From the NCBI RefSeq assembly GCF_027947535.2, contig NZ_JAAGKO020000061.1:1-46910 (forward strand): a stretch of 46,910 nucleotides of DNA. The letters run 5' to 3'. Shown piece after piece: positions 32,224 to 40,703 of this stretch. This DNA comes from Streptantibioticus silvisoli. Lineage in GTDB: Bacteria; Actinomycetota; Actinomycetes; Streptomycetales; Streptomycetaceae. The notes under the pieces were generated by a model. That model did no database searches, was not told the DNA's origin, and was given only the letters and a program-made list of their open reading frames with translations. Numbering within the stretch: position 1 is the first letter of the stretch; every line of letters begins with the position of its first letter. Made by a program: the position numbers and the translations under genes.

Positions 32224-32736
32224 CGCGTTCCTCCGTTCACCGTGCCCCGGAGTGACCGGGCGCGTACCATCCGTCGATCGTCGCGGGACCGGCCGGACTC
32301 CGGGGTGACGAAATGATCACCATCCGGCCCGGAAAGATCACCATCCGGAAAAATATCCCTTCGATTCCCCGAACGGGGGAACGAACCGGCCCCCGCCGCC
32401 GTCTTCATCGCCGGAGACCGTGATGAAGCCGGCGAAGAAGCCGGTGACGAAGCCCCTGACACAGGCCATGACGCAGACCGTGACGCAGACGATGACGACC
32501 GGCGATGCCGGCGACACCAGTGACGATGTCGCCGAGCCGGGCCACCGGGCGGACCCCGCACGGTCCATGGGATCATGGCAACCGGCCCGGACCGGTGGGC
32601 GGGGAGCCCTGGTAACTCCCTGATTCCGACCCCGAGAATCCCTGAGCGGTGCGTCGCGGCACAGCCCGAGCGCGTTTTCCCGCTCAACGGGATCCACCGG
32701 TTCCGTCCGCTCGAACACCCGAGGAGAAGGCGCCGC
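32224..32736. other. Divergent intergenic region; only weak small-ORF signals
   Basis: This 513-base gap separates the DUF445 gene from the SGNH hydrolase gene. A 66-codon frame at 32423-32623 (MKPAKKPVTKPL start, GGAG six bases upstream) is made of ATGACGCAG-type repeats; its other strand would read as one hydrophobic stretch (VVIVCVTVCVMACV). Neither resembles a known family, and both probably reflect repeat sequence. A helical-phase direct repeat is listed separately. Confidence 0.5.
32315..32348. promoter_or_regulatory. Direct repeat GATCACCATCCGG with 21-bp period
   Basis: The 13-base motif occurs at 32315-32327 and 32336-32348. The 21-base step is two helical turns, so both copies face the same side of DNA, as at sites bound by tandem regulator dimers. 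It lies about 90-125 bases upstream of the DUF445 start and next to an AT-rich AAAAATAT. Confidence 0.5.
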
Positions 32737-34068
32737 ATGACCCGCACGTCCGGTTATGCCCTGCTCGCCGCCGTGACGGCGGCCGTCGTCGCGATCTGCG
32801 CCGCCATCGTGCTGGGCGTCGGCACCGGCGGCGGCGCCGCCGTCGAGGCGGCCCGGCCGCACACCTCCGCCACCGCGGCCACCGGCGCCGCGCCCGCGGA
32901 ACCCGCCGACTCCGGCGACTGGGTCGGCACCTGGGCCACCGCGCCCACCGCCGCCGAACCCGGCACCCCGAACGGCCTGCCCGGCCTGTCGGTGCGCAAC
33001 GTGGTGCACGCCTCCGCCGGTGGCACCGCCGCCCGGGTCGTGCTGTCCAACCTGTTCGGCACCGTGCCGCTGGTCCTCACCCACGTCACGCTCGGCGTGG
33101 CGGCCGGCCCCGGCGACCCGGACGCAGTGCCCGGCGCCATCACCACCCTCACCTTCGGCGGCCGGGACGCCATCAGCATCCCCATCGGGCACGACGTCAC
33201 CTCCGACGCCGTGCGGCTGCGGGTGCCCGCCGAGTCCGACCTGCTGATCAGCACCTACACCCCGTACGCCTCGGGCCCGGTCACCTTCCACCCGCACGCC
33301 CGGCAGACCTCCTACGTCGCGCGCGGCGACCACACCGGCGACACCGACGGCACCGCGTTCACCGGCCAGGACCCGTACTGGCGGTACGTCACCGGCGTCG
33401 ACGTGTGGACCGACGACGCACGCGGCTCGGTCGTCACGCTGGGCGACTCCATCACCGACGGCATGACGTCCACCATGGGCGCCAACCACCGCTGGCCCGA
33501 CTACCTCGCCGAACGCCTCCAGGCCAGCCGGAACGGCCCGCGCCTCGGCGTCCTCAACGAGGGCATCAGCGGCAACCGGCTGCTGACGAACGCGCCGGCC
33601 GGCACCCTGTGGGGACCTAACACGCTGTCGCGGCTGGACCGTGACGCGCTGTCGGCCCCCGGGGTGCGCACGCTGGTCGTCGACATCGGCATCAACGACA
33701 TCCTGGAAGCCCCGCAGCGCAGCACCGCCGCCCAGATCGTCGCCGGTCTGCGGCAGATCACCCGGGAGGCGCACGCGCACGGCGTCCGGGTGGTCGGCGC
33801 CACCCTCACCCCGTTCGGCGGCCACGTCGGCTGGACCGCGCGGCTGAACCTGGAACGCGAACAGGTCAACGCCGCCATCCGGGCCGGCCACGTCTACGAC
33901 GCCTACGTCGACTTCGACCAGGCGCTGCGCGATCCGGCCGCCCCGTACCGCCTGCTGCCGCGCTACGACTCCGGCGACCACCTGCACCCCAGCGACGCCG
34001 GCTACCGCGCCATGGCCGACGCCGTCCCGCTGCCCCTGCTGACCGGCCCCGCCCCGGCCGGCGTCTGA
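32737..34068 (+). CDS. Secreted SGNH/GDSL-type hydrolase
   Basis: A 443-residue exported esterase-like protein. The N terminus has a membrane/signal segment (about 7-30), then an Ala/Thr-rich spacer. A beta-rich domain (about 60-225, WVGTWATAP start) precedes the SGNH domain: block I VVTLGDSITDG with Ser238, block II NEGISGNRLL with Gly, block III IGINDIL with Asn, and block V SGDHLHPSDAGYRAMAD with the Asp-x-x-His pair. All four catalytic/oxyanion residues are present. Such proteins deacylate sugars, lipids or cell-wall polymers outside the cell. ATG at 32737 has GAGGAGAAGG upstream. Monocistronic; substrate unknown. Confidence 0.92.
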   Translation: MTRTSGYALLAAVTAAVVAICAAIVLGVGTGGGAAVEAARPHTSATAATGAAPAEPADSGDWVGTWATAPTAAEPGTPNGLPGLSVRNVVHASAGGTAARVVLSNLFGTVPLVLTHVTLGVAAGPGDPDAVPGAITTLTFGGRDAISIPIGHDVTSDAVRLRVPAESDLLISTYTPYASGPVTFHPHARQTSYVARGDHTGDTDGTAFTGQDPYWRYVTGVDVWTDDARGSVVTLGDSITDGMTSTMGANHRWPDYLAERLQASRNGPRLGVLNEGISGNRLLTNAPAGTLWGPNTLSRLDRDALSAPGVRTLVVDIGINDILEAPQRSTAAQIVAGLRQITREAHAHGVRVVGATLTPFGGHVGWTARLNLEREQVNAAIRAGHVYDAYVDFDQALRDPAAPYRLLPRYDSGDHLHPSDAGYRAMADAVPLPLLTGPAPAGV

Positions 34069-34211
34069 CCCACCCCGGGCCCGGCACCGCGGGGCACCTC
34101 CGATCCACCGCACCGTCGGCCCGCTCACCGCTCCGCGCCAGCCGCGCCGCCGAGCCGCCGCACCGCCCATCCACCGCACCGCCGGCCGGAACACCGTCCG
34201 CCGGCCCGCGT

Positions 34212-35216
34212 TCACAGCGACGCCCGGTCCCCGTACAGCCGGGCGATGACCTCCTCGATGGCCGGTTCGCGGACCGACAGGTCCACCAGGGGGTACCGGG
34301 CGGCGACCTCGGCGACCAGGGGTGCGGCGCTGGCCGAGGCGGGGAAGGACAGCCACTGGCGGGGGCCCTCGACGCGGACGGTGCGGGCGCCGGGGACGTC
34401 GACGGCGGGCAGTTCGCGGGCGAAGTCGACCACCAGGACGCGTTCGCTGGCGCCCACCGCGTGCAGGCCGGCCAGGTCGCCGTCGTGCACCAGGCGGCCG
34501 TGGTCGATGACCATCACCCGTTCGCACAACTGCTCGATGTCGGTGAGGTCGTGCGTGGTCAGCAGTACCGTCGTGGCACCGGCCGCCTTCACCTCCGCCA
34601 GGAACTGCCGCACCTTCGCCTTGCTGATGACGTCCAGACCGATGGTCGGCTCGTCGAGGTAGAGCACCTCCGGGTCGTGCAGCAGTGCCGCCGCGATGTC
34701 GCCGCGCATCCGCTGGCCCAGCGACAGCTGACGCACCGGCACCTCCAGCAGCGGCCCGAGGTCCAGCAGGTCCACGCAGCGGTCCAGGTTGGCGCGGAAC
34801 CGGGCCGGCTCCACCCGGTACATGCGGCGCACCAGGTCGTAGGAGTCGCGCAGCGGCAGGTCCCACCACAGCGTGGTGCGCTGCCCGAAGACCACGCCGA
34901 TGCGCCGCGCCAGCCGGGTCCGCTCCCGCGACGGATCGATCCCGGCCACCCGCACGCTGCCCCCGCTGGGCACCAGGATGCCGGTGAGCATCTTGATCGT
35001 GGTGGACTTGCCCGCGCCGTTCGGCCCGATGTAGCCCACCGTCTCGCCCCGGGCGACCTCGAAGGAGATCCCGTCGACCGCCCGCACCTCCCGCCGCTCC
35101 CGGCGCAGCAGCCCGGTCCTGCGGTACACGTCGAAGACCTTGCACACCCCGTCCAGCCGGATCACCGCGTCACCGGTGCCCCCGGTGCCGTCACGTACCT
35201 CGGTACGACCCATCAT
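34212..35216 (-). CDS. ABC transporter ATP-binding protein (NatA-like)
   Basis: A 334-residue ATPase with Walker A GPNGAGKST (64-72), Q-loop VVFGQRTTLWWDLP, signature LSLGQRMRGDIAAALL, Walker B VLYLDEPTIGLD and H-loop TTHDLTDIE. The Q-loop and signature wording is that of a distinct group of uncharacterised exporters whose permeases are encoded beside it. An additional C-terminal domain (about 245-330) follows. The ATG at 35216 shares its A with the TGA stop of the upstream permease gene (TGATG); GGGGAG precedes it. It is the third gene of an overlapping three-gene operon that makes one exporter with two different permeases. Confidence 0.92.
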   Translation of the reverse strand: MMGRTEVRDGTGGTGDAVIRLDGVCKVFDVYRRTGLLRRERREVRAVDGISFEVARGETVGYIGPNGAGKSTTIKMLTGILVPSGGSVRVAGIDPSRERTRLARRIGVVFGQRTTLWWDLPLRDSYDLVRRMYRVEPARFRANLDRCVDLLDLGPLLEVPVRQLSLGQRMRGDIAAALLHDPEVLYLDEPTIGLDVISKAKVRQFLAEVKAAGATTVLLTTHDLTDIEQLCERVMVIDHGRLVHDGDLAGLHAVGASERVLVVDFARELPAVDVPGARTVRVEGPRQWLSFPASASAAPLVAEVAARYPLVDLSVREPAIEEVIARLYGDRASL

Positions 35217-36112
35217 CAGCTCCCCGTGCTCCGGTACGACCGCAGACCCGCCTGCCACGCCACCGCGGCCGCCGCGCACACCGCGGCGGCCACCAGCGGC
35301 GACACCCAGTCCACCCACCGCGGCAGCCCCAGCGGCTGGGGCGTGCCCAGGATCAGCGTGGCGGGCAGCCAGTTGACGAAGGCGAGCGGAACGACGAACG
35401 TCGCCCCGCGCACCAGTTCCTTCGCGAACACCGTCGGCGGGTACTGCGTCAGCGCGTTGCCGCCGTAGGTGAACGAGTTCTGCACCTCCGAGGCGTCCCC
35501 GAAGCGGAACTGGAACGCCGCGCCCAGGGTGAAGACCGCCGAGAAGATCGCCGCGCCGCTGACCAGCATCACCGGCAGCAGCAGCACCGTGCCCGGTGTC
35601 CACGCCACGTCCAGCCGCGACAGCGACCAGGCCAGCACCAGCGCCGCCTGACTGACCCGGCCCAGCCGCCGCAGCGCGAACCGGTCCGCCGCGACCTGCA
35701 CGAACACCGGCACCGGCCGCACCAGCATGGCGTCCAGCGTGCCGTCGCGTACCCGCTGGCCCAGCCCGTCCATGCTGCCCAGCAGCAGGTCCGCCAGTCC
35801 GATCGCCATCCCCGAGGTGCCGTACAGGAACGCGGTCTGCGCCAGCGAGAAACCGCCCAGCCGGGTGGTGTGCCCGAAGATGATCGCCACCGCCGCGAAG
35901 TCCAGCGCCGTCAACGCACCGTTGCCGAACGTCATCATCACGAAGGACAACCGGTACGCCAGCGCCGAACGCGTCCACATCCCGACGATCAGGCCGTACG
36001 CCCGCAGCCCGTCCGCCGGCCGCCGCCACGCCGGCTCCTCCGGCGGCACCGGCTCCCCCGGCGGAAACGGCCGCACCGGCCGCCCCGCCCGCGGCACCCC
36101 CGCGTCAGCCAC
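35216..36112 (-). CDS. ABC-2 permease subunit (DUF990-like)
   Basis: A 298-residue membrane protein with six or so hydrophobic segments after a Pro-rich cytosolic lead (PVRPFPPGEPVPPEEPAW). YRLSFVMMTFGNGALTALDF, TSGMAIGLADLLLGSMDGLG and RDGTLDAMLVRPVPVFVQV are typical of the DUF990/ABC-2 permeases paired with NatA-like ATPases. The GTG start at 36112 overlaps the end of the first permease gene by eight bases, and the stop overlaps the ATPase start, so the three genes are translated as a chain. Substrate unknown. Confidence 0.9.
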   Translation of the reverse strand: MADAGVPRAGRPVRPFPPGEPVPPEEPAWRRPADGLRAYGLIVGMWTRSALAYRLSFVMMTFGNGALTALDFAAVAIIFGHTTRLGGFSLAQTAFLYGTSGMAIGLADLLLGSMDGLGQRVRDGTLDAMLVRPVPVFVQVAADRFALRRLGRVSQAALVLAWSLSRLDVAWTPGTVLLLPVMLVSGAAIFSAVFTLGAAFQFRFGDASEVQNSFTYGGNALTQYPPTVFAKELVRGATFVVPLAFVNWLPATLILGTPQPLGLPRWVDWVSPLVAAAVCAAAAVAWQAGLRSYRSTGS

Positions 36113-36908
36113 CCTGGACCACCACCTTGCGCGTCGCCACCGACTGCATCAGCCGCCCGGCGCCCAGCAGCACCGCCGCCCACGCCGCCTGGAACGCCAG
36201 CCGGCCCAGCACCCCGGCCGCACCGCCCGCCCGGCCCAGGAAGACGTCGGCCGGCACCTGGAGCAGCGCCGACCACGGCAGCACCCGCGCCGCCGTCCCC
36301 AGCGCGCCGGGGAAGACGGTCAGCGGCAGCACCATCCCGGAGAAGAACAACGCCACCAGGTTCGACAGGATCACCACCCCGGCGCCGTCCAGCAGCCAGA
36401 ACGCGACCAGCGCCACCAGGTACCGCACCGCGAAACTCACCACCACCCCCAGCGCCACCGCCACCAGGAACGCCAGCCACACCAGCGGCGACGACGGCCA
36501 CGCCAGCGGGAACAGCAGCGCCGCCACCGCCATCGGCAGCACCCCGCGCCCCACGACCTGGAACGCCGCCCGGCCCAGGTCCGTCGCCAGCCACCACCCC
36601 TGAAGGTCCACCGGGCGGTACAGGTCGATCGCCACGTCACCCGTACGGATGCGGTTGATCAGCTCCGTCTCGCACCCGCCGCCCATCAGCGCCGTCGTCG
36701 TCAGCAGCGCCTGGCCCAGCCAGACGAACGTCACCGCCTGCGTCTCGTCGTAACCGCCCAGATGCGGCCGCACCCGCCACAGCGCGATGTAGGTGTACGC
36801 CATGATCATGCCGAAGACGGCATTGGTGAACACCCCCGCCAGCGTCGCCACCCGGTACGTCGCGTACCGCCGGAAGCCGCCCGCGAGCACGGCTCGGTAC
36901 ACCCCCAC
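36105..36908 (-). CDS. ABC-2 permease subunit (first gene of exporter operon)
   Basis: A 267-residue membrane protein homologous in style to its neighbour: RYATYRVATLAGVFTNAVFG, FVWLGQALLTTTALMGGGCE, INRIRTGDVAIDLYRPVDLQ, then four hydrophobic stretches. The motif IRTGDVAIDLYRPVDLQ parallels RDGTLDAMLVRPVPV of the second permease, so the two are distant paralogues forming a heterodimer. The GTG at 36908 is chosen because GGAGGGG stands six bases upstream. It is divergent from the penicillin-binding protein gene across 292 bases. Confidence 0.88.
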   Translation of the reverse strand: MGVYRAVLAGGFRRYATYRVATLAGVFTNAVFGMIMAYTYIALWRVRPHLGGYDETQAVTFVWLGQALLTTTALMGGGCETELINRIRTGDVAIDLYRPVDLQGWWLATDLGRAAFQVVGRGVLPMAVAALLFPLAWPSSPLVWLAFLVAVALGVVVSFAVRYLVALVAFWLLDGAGVVILSNLVALFFSGMVLPLTVFPGALGTAARVLPWSALLQVPADVFLGRAGGAAGVLGRLAFQAAWAAVLLGAGRLMQSVATRKVVVQGG

Positions 36909-37200
36909 GCCATGCCCCTCCGTCCCCCGGAACCCTCGCCGGAACCCGCTTCGCCGAAAGCGCGCCAGCCTAGGAGAGCCGACGACGGCGCGGCCACCGG
37001 TTTTTCCGCCGTTCCGGTCAAAGGACCAGCCGTTAGCCGCCGCCCGGGGGGCCGTCGTGATGCCCGTCAACGCGACGGATGAAACAGTGATTTCCGGTCA
37101 TATGACGCGTCGAACAGTTCCCGGACACCGCAGGCAGCCACCGGACCGCACCCCCGACCGCACCGCCGCCGGACGCGGCGGCCGAGGAGCCCGAACCGAC

Positions 37201-39534
37201 ATGAGCAGCGACGATCCGCCCCCACCGCCCGCCCGGCCCCCGAGCCCGGAACCCGGCCGGGCCGACCGGCCCGCCCGCCGCGCGGCCCGCCGCGCCGCCC
37301 GCCGGCGCCACGGCTGGCGGCGGCTCGTGCCCACCTGGCGGATCGTCACCGGCGGCCTGCTGCTCGCCGCCCTGCTGCTCGGCGGCGCGTTCGCCGCCGG
37401 ATACCTGCTGGTCGGCATCCCCGCCGCCAACGCCACCGCAACCGCCCAGAGCAACGTCTACCTCTACGCCGACGGCCGCACCCAGATCGCCAGCAGCGGC
37501 GCGGTCAACCGGGAGAACATCCCGCTGCGCGAGGTCCCCGCGACCATGCAGCGCGCCGCGCTGGCCGCCGAGGACCGCGACTTCTACCACGAGGACGCCA
37601 TCGACCCGCGCGCCATGCTACGGGCCGGCTGGAACACCGTCAGCGGCAAGGGCAAGCAGTCCGGCTCCACCATCACCCAGCAGTACGTCAAGAACTACTA
37701 CCTCAACCAGGAGCAGACCGTCAGCCGCAAGGTCGAGGAGTTCTTCATCTCCCTCAAGCTCGACCACGAACACACCAAGGACGACATCCTCCAGGGCTAC
37801 CTCAACACCAGCTACTTCGGCCGCAACGCCTACGGCATCCAGGCCGCCGCCCAGGCCTACTACCACCTCGACGCCGCCCACCTCGACACCGCCCGCGCCG
37901 CCTACCTCGCCTCGCTGCTCAACGCCCCCAGCGCCTACGACGTCGTCGCCAACCCGCAGAACCGCGACCGCGCCGTCGCCCGCTGGAACTACGTGCTGGA
38001 CGGCATGGTCAAGGAACACTGGCTCGCCCCGGCCGCCCGCGCCCGCATGCGCTTCCCCGCCCCGGACCAGGTCCACGTCCCGCCGGGGCTGTCCGGCCAG
38101 CGCGGCTACCTCGTCGAAGCCGTCCGCGCCTACCTGCTCGACCACCACGTCCTCGCCGAGAACTCCCTGGACTCCGGCGGCTACCGCATCACCACCACCA
38201 TCGACAAACCCCGCCAGGACGCCTTCTCCGCCGCCGCCCGCGCCCAACTGCTCAACCGGCTGCGCACCACCGGCCCCGACCGCTACGTCCGGGTCGGCGG
38301 CGCCTCCGTCGACCCCGCCACCGGCCACGTCGTCGCCCTGTACGGCGGCGTGGACTACACCCGGCAGTTCGTCGACAACGCCACCCGGCGCGACTACCAG
38401 GTCGGCTCCACCTTCAAGCCCTACGTCTTCGCCGCCGCCGTCCAGCACCACGCCCGCACCCAGGACGGCCGGATCATCAACCCCGGCACCCACTACGACG
38501 GCGCCAACCACCGCCCCGTCGACGGCGCCCGGATCGCCTTCGCCCCCGCCAACGAGGACAACCGCTCCTACGGCGACATCACCGTCTCCGACGCCACCAA
38601 CAAGTCCGTCAACGCCGTCTACGCCCAGATGGCCCAGGACGTCGGCCCCGCCAACGTCGAGGACACCGCCGTCGCCCTCGGCATCCCGCCCGGCACCCCC
38701 AGCCTCAGCCCCTACCCCTCCATCGCGCTCGGCGTCGCCACCGCCAGCCCGCTGGACATGGCCCAGGGCTACGCCACCCTCGACAACCACGGCGTCTACC
38801 GGCCCGACATCCTCGTCACCCGCGTCGAACGCGACGGCCGCACCGTCAAGCTGCCCGACGGCACCCCGCAGCGCGCCATCTCCCGCGAGGCGGCCGACAC
38901 CACCACCGCCATGCTGGAGGACGTCGTCGACGCCCCCGACGGCACCGGCACCGCCGCCCAGGACGCCGACCGCCCGGCCGCCGGCAAGACCGGCACCGCC
39001 GAGGACGACAAGGCCGCCTGGTTCGCCGGCTACACCCCCGACCTGGTCACCGTCGTCGCCGTCATGGGCCAGGACTCCACCACCGGCCGCCAGGAACCGC
39101 TCTACGGCGCCACCGGACTGGGCCGGGTCAACGGCGGCGGCTACCCCGCGCGGATCTGGGCCGACTACACCGCCGCCGCCCTCGGCGACCGCCCGTCGCA
39201 GGACTTCGACCTCGACATGATGCCCGGCGCCGACGACGGCTACGACGAACCCTGGGGCGGCGACGACCCCACCGACGGCCCCTCCGACGACCCCTCCGAC
39301 ACCCCCGGCGACGACACCACCCCCCGCCACCACCACCGCCCCACCGCACCGCCCACCGACGACCCCACCGGCGGCGACAACGGCGACGGCACCGGTGACG
39401 ACAACGGTGACGACAACGGTGGCGACGGCCGCACCGGTGACGACTACGGCGGCGGCGACTACGGCGGGAACGGCGCCAACGGCGGGGACTCCTCCGGCGG
39501 CTACGGCGACGGCACGGGCGGCGACGACGGCTGA
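37201..39534 (+). CDS. Class A penicillin-binding protein (GT51 + transpeptidase)
   Basis: A 777-residue bifunctional peptidoglycan synthase. A Pro/Arg-rich cytosolic lead (1-45) precedes one membrane segment (about 48-72). The GT51 glycosyltransferase shows AAEDRDFYHE with Glu124, GSTITQQYVKNYYL (155-168) and LNTSYFGRNAYGI. The transpeptidase has the active-site SxxK as Ser403-Thr-Phe-Lys406, the SxN motif in TNKSVNAVYAQ and KTGTA near 640. After about residue 675 comes an acidic, low-complexity tail (Asp/Gly/Asn with HHHRP) unusual in length. ATG at 37201 follows GAGGAG eleven bases upstream; an upstream frame exists but reads Arg/Pro-rich. It elongates and cross-links the cell wall. Confidence 0.94.
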   Translation: MSSDDPPPPPARPPSPEPGRADRPARRAARRAARRRHGWRRLVPTWRIVTGGLLLAALLLGGAFAAGYLLVGIPAANATATAQSNVYLYADGRTQIASSGAVNRENIPLREVPATMQRAALAAEDRDFYHEDAIDPRAMLRAGWNTVSGKGKQSGSTITQQYVKNYYLNQEQTVSRKVEEFFISLKLDHEHTKDDILQGYLNTSYFGRNAYGIQAAAQAYYHLDAAHLDTARAAYLASLLNAPSAYDVVANPQNRDRAVARWNYVLDGMVKEHWLAPAARARMRFPAPDQVHVPPGLSGQRGYLVEAVRAYLLDHHVLAENSLDSGGYRITTTIDKPRQDAFSAAARAQLLNRLRTTGPDRYVRVGGASVDPATGHVVALYGGVDYTRQFVDNATRRDYQVGSTFKPYVFAAAVQHHARTQDGRIINPGTHYDGANHRPVDGARIAFAPANEDNRSYGDITVSDATNKSVNAVYAQMAQDVGPANVEDTAVALGIPPGTPSLSPYPSIALGVATASPLDMAQGYATLDNHGVYRPDILVTRVERDGRTVKLPDGTPQRAISREAADTTTAMLEDVVDAPDGTGTAAQDADRPAAGKTGTAEDDKAAWFAGYTPDLVTVVAVMGQDSTTGRQEPLYGATGLGRVNGGGYPARIWADYTAAALGDRPSQDFDLDMMPGADDGYDEPWGGDDPTDGPSDDPSDTPGDDTTPRHHHRPTAPPTDDPTGGDNGDGTGDDNGDDNGGDGRTGDDYGGGDYGGNGANGGDSSGGYGDGTGGDDG

Positions 39535-39568
39535 CCCGCCGCGCCGCGCACGGCGGCGCGCCACGCAC

Positions 39569-39609
39569 GAGGGGCGGGCGGCGGCCACCCGGCCACCACC
39601 CGCCCCCTC
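39569..39609. terminator. Bidirectional terminator between PBP and GroES-like genes
   Basis: GAGGGGCGGG at the left pairs with CCCGCCCCCTC at the right, with further pairing inside (GGCGGCGGCC with GGCCACCACC, two mismatches) around ACCC. A second, smaller hairpin (39540-39560, GCGCCGC/GCGGCGC) lies just after the PBP stop. Confidence 0.7.
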
Positions 39610-39620
39610 AGGCGGACACC

Positions 39621-39722
39621 GTCACAGACACGGACCCGTCACGCAAACGGACCCGTCAGCGATACGGGCCCGTCACCGACGCGGGCCCGTCACGGAAAAG
39701 AACCCGTCACAGATACAGGCCC
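39621..39722. repeat. Six 17-bp tandem repeats overlapping the GroES-like gene end
   Basis: GTCA begins at 39621, 39638, 39655, 39672, 39689 and 39706, an exact 17-base period, with consensus GTCACNGANACGGNCCC. The last unit (39706-39722) contains the stop codon and final codons of the GroES-like gene. Copies differ at several positions, so the array is not newly made. Confidence 0.95.
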
Positions 39723-40075
39723 GTGGAATCCTCCGAGCCACCCAGCCGCTCGGCGGCCACCGCGTGCAGGTCGCGCTCGCGCATCAACACGTACGCCACC
39801 CCCCGCACCTCGACCTCCGCGCGGTCCTCCGGGTCGTACAGCACCCGGTCACCGGTCTCCACGGTCCGGACGTTCTGCCCCACGGCGACCACCTCGGCCC
39901 ACGCCAGACGGCGGCCCACCGCGGCCGTCGCGGGGATGAGGATGCCGCCGGTCGACCGCCGCTCCCCCTCCGGGATGTCGGTGCTCACCAGCACCCGGTC
40001 GTGCAGCATGCGGATCGGCAGCTTGTCGGAGGAGTTGTCGTCCCCACCGATGGACGTATGCGAGCTCACGGGCAC
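39707..40075 (-). CDS. GroES/Cpn10-like protein
   Basis: A 122-residue (120 if GTG 40069 is used) protein with a Cpn10 domain over about 18-108: LPIRMLHDRVLVSTDIPEGERRSTGGILIPATA (the domain start and mobile loop region), WAEVVAVGQNV and TGDRVLYDPEDRAEVEV. The classic co-chaperonin caps GroEL, but this copy is away from any groEL gene and its mobile-loop sequence differs from the usual one, so it may have another partner or serve as a divergent paralogue. Its N terminus is Ser/Asp-rich. A TAACGT box lies seven bases before the GTG at 40069, which could give a leaderless message. The last residues lie in a 17-base repeat array. Confidence 0.8.
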   Translation of the reverse strand: MPVSSHTSIGGDDNSSDKLPIRMLHDRVLVSTDIPEGERRSTGGILIPATAAVGRRLAWAEVVAVGQNVRTVETGDRVLYDPEDRAEVEVRGVAYVLMRERDLHAVAAERLGGSEDSTGLYL

Positions 40076-40174
40076 GACGTTACCCGGCCCGGCGGCGGGC
40101 CCGGACCCCGGACCCGTCCGCCGGAACCCGGGACCGCGCCCGGGGCCGCGCCCGGCACACCGCCGGCGCGGCCG

Positions 40175-40498
40175 CTAGCGCCGCCTGCGCCGCGACGACA
40201 GGCTCGCGACCACCACGATCAGCGCCACCGCCGCGACCGCCACCGGCACCACCCGCTCCAGCCGCGGCGCACCGTCCGGGCCGACCAGCTGGCCCCGCAC
40301 ATTCGTCACCGCCCGGTTGACCGCCACGTAAGCGCGGCCCGCGCTGCGGTCCACCGCCTGGCGCACCGAGTCCTGCGCGACACCGACGATCGTCTTCGGA
40401 TGCACCCGGACGCCGATCTCGTCCAGCGTCGCGGCAAGGTCCGCCCGCCTGCGGACGATGTCCGCCTCGATCTCCGCCGGAGTCCTGCTGTCCGACAC
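40175..40498 (-). CDS. DUF3618 membrane protein
   Basis: A 107-residue protein of the DUF3618 family, recognised by its start RTPAEIEADIVRRRADLAATLDEIGVRVHPK. A single C-terminal membrane segment (PVAVAAVALIVVVASL) is followed by an Arg-rich end (SSRRRRR), so the N-terminal part faces the cytosol. The family is common in actinobacteria beside membrane or stress genes; its role is unknown. GTG at 40498 has GGAGG eight bases upstream. Divergent from bcp; the GroES-like gene lies 99 bases downstream on the same strand. Confidence 0.88.
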   Translation of the reverse strand: MSDSRTPAEIEADIVRRRADLAATLDEIGVRVHPKTIVGVAQDSVRQAVDRSAGRAYVAVNRAVTNVRGQLVGPDGAPRLERVVPVAVAAVALIVVVASLSSRRRRR

Positions 40499-40578
40499 CG
40501 CGCCGCCTCCGTCTCGTGCCGTCACCCCGGGGCCGAACACCCCTGGGCCGATATCCATACCGTTGTCCAAACCGTGCG

Positions 40579-40589
40579 GACAGTCTGTC
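40579..40589. promoter_or_regulatory. Dyad GACAG-T-CTGTC between DUF3618 and bcp
   Basis: An 11-base palindrome in the 205-base divergent region, 81 bases from the DUF3618 start and 115 from the bcp start. A -10-like TAGGCT for bcp lies at 40635-40640. It may be an operator for a redox or stress regulator, but nothing further supports that. Confidence 0.3.
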
Positions 40590-40703
40590 AGCTCACCCCC
40601 CGCCTTGCCGCCCGGCACCCCGTCCCAACCCGTCTAGGCTCAACCCCTACATACCGTTCACGACACCCGCCGTCCCGCACGGCAAGGTCACAGGAGCAGC
40701 GAC

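Noticed and set aside
32423-32623. 66-codon Lys/Thr-rich small ORF with a fair ribosome site
   Set aside because: Built from ATGACGCAG-type repeats, no likeness to a known peptide, and the opposite strand is equally open; kept only as a note in the intergenic entry.
32338-35145. 935-codon minus-strand frame across the SGNH gene and ABC ATPase
   Set aside because: It runs antisense to the SGNH gene and out of frame within the ATPase gene. Its hydrophobic end (near 32420-32520) comes from repeats and lacks a start site.
37618-39588. 656-codon open frame antisense to the penicillin-binding protein
   Set aside because: Gly/Val/Ala-rich shadow of a well-supported gene; no start site or family likeness.
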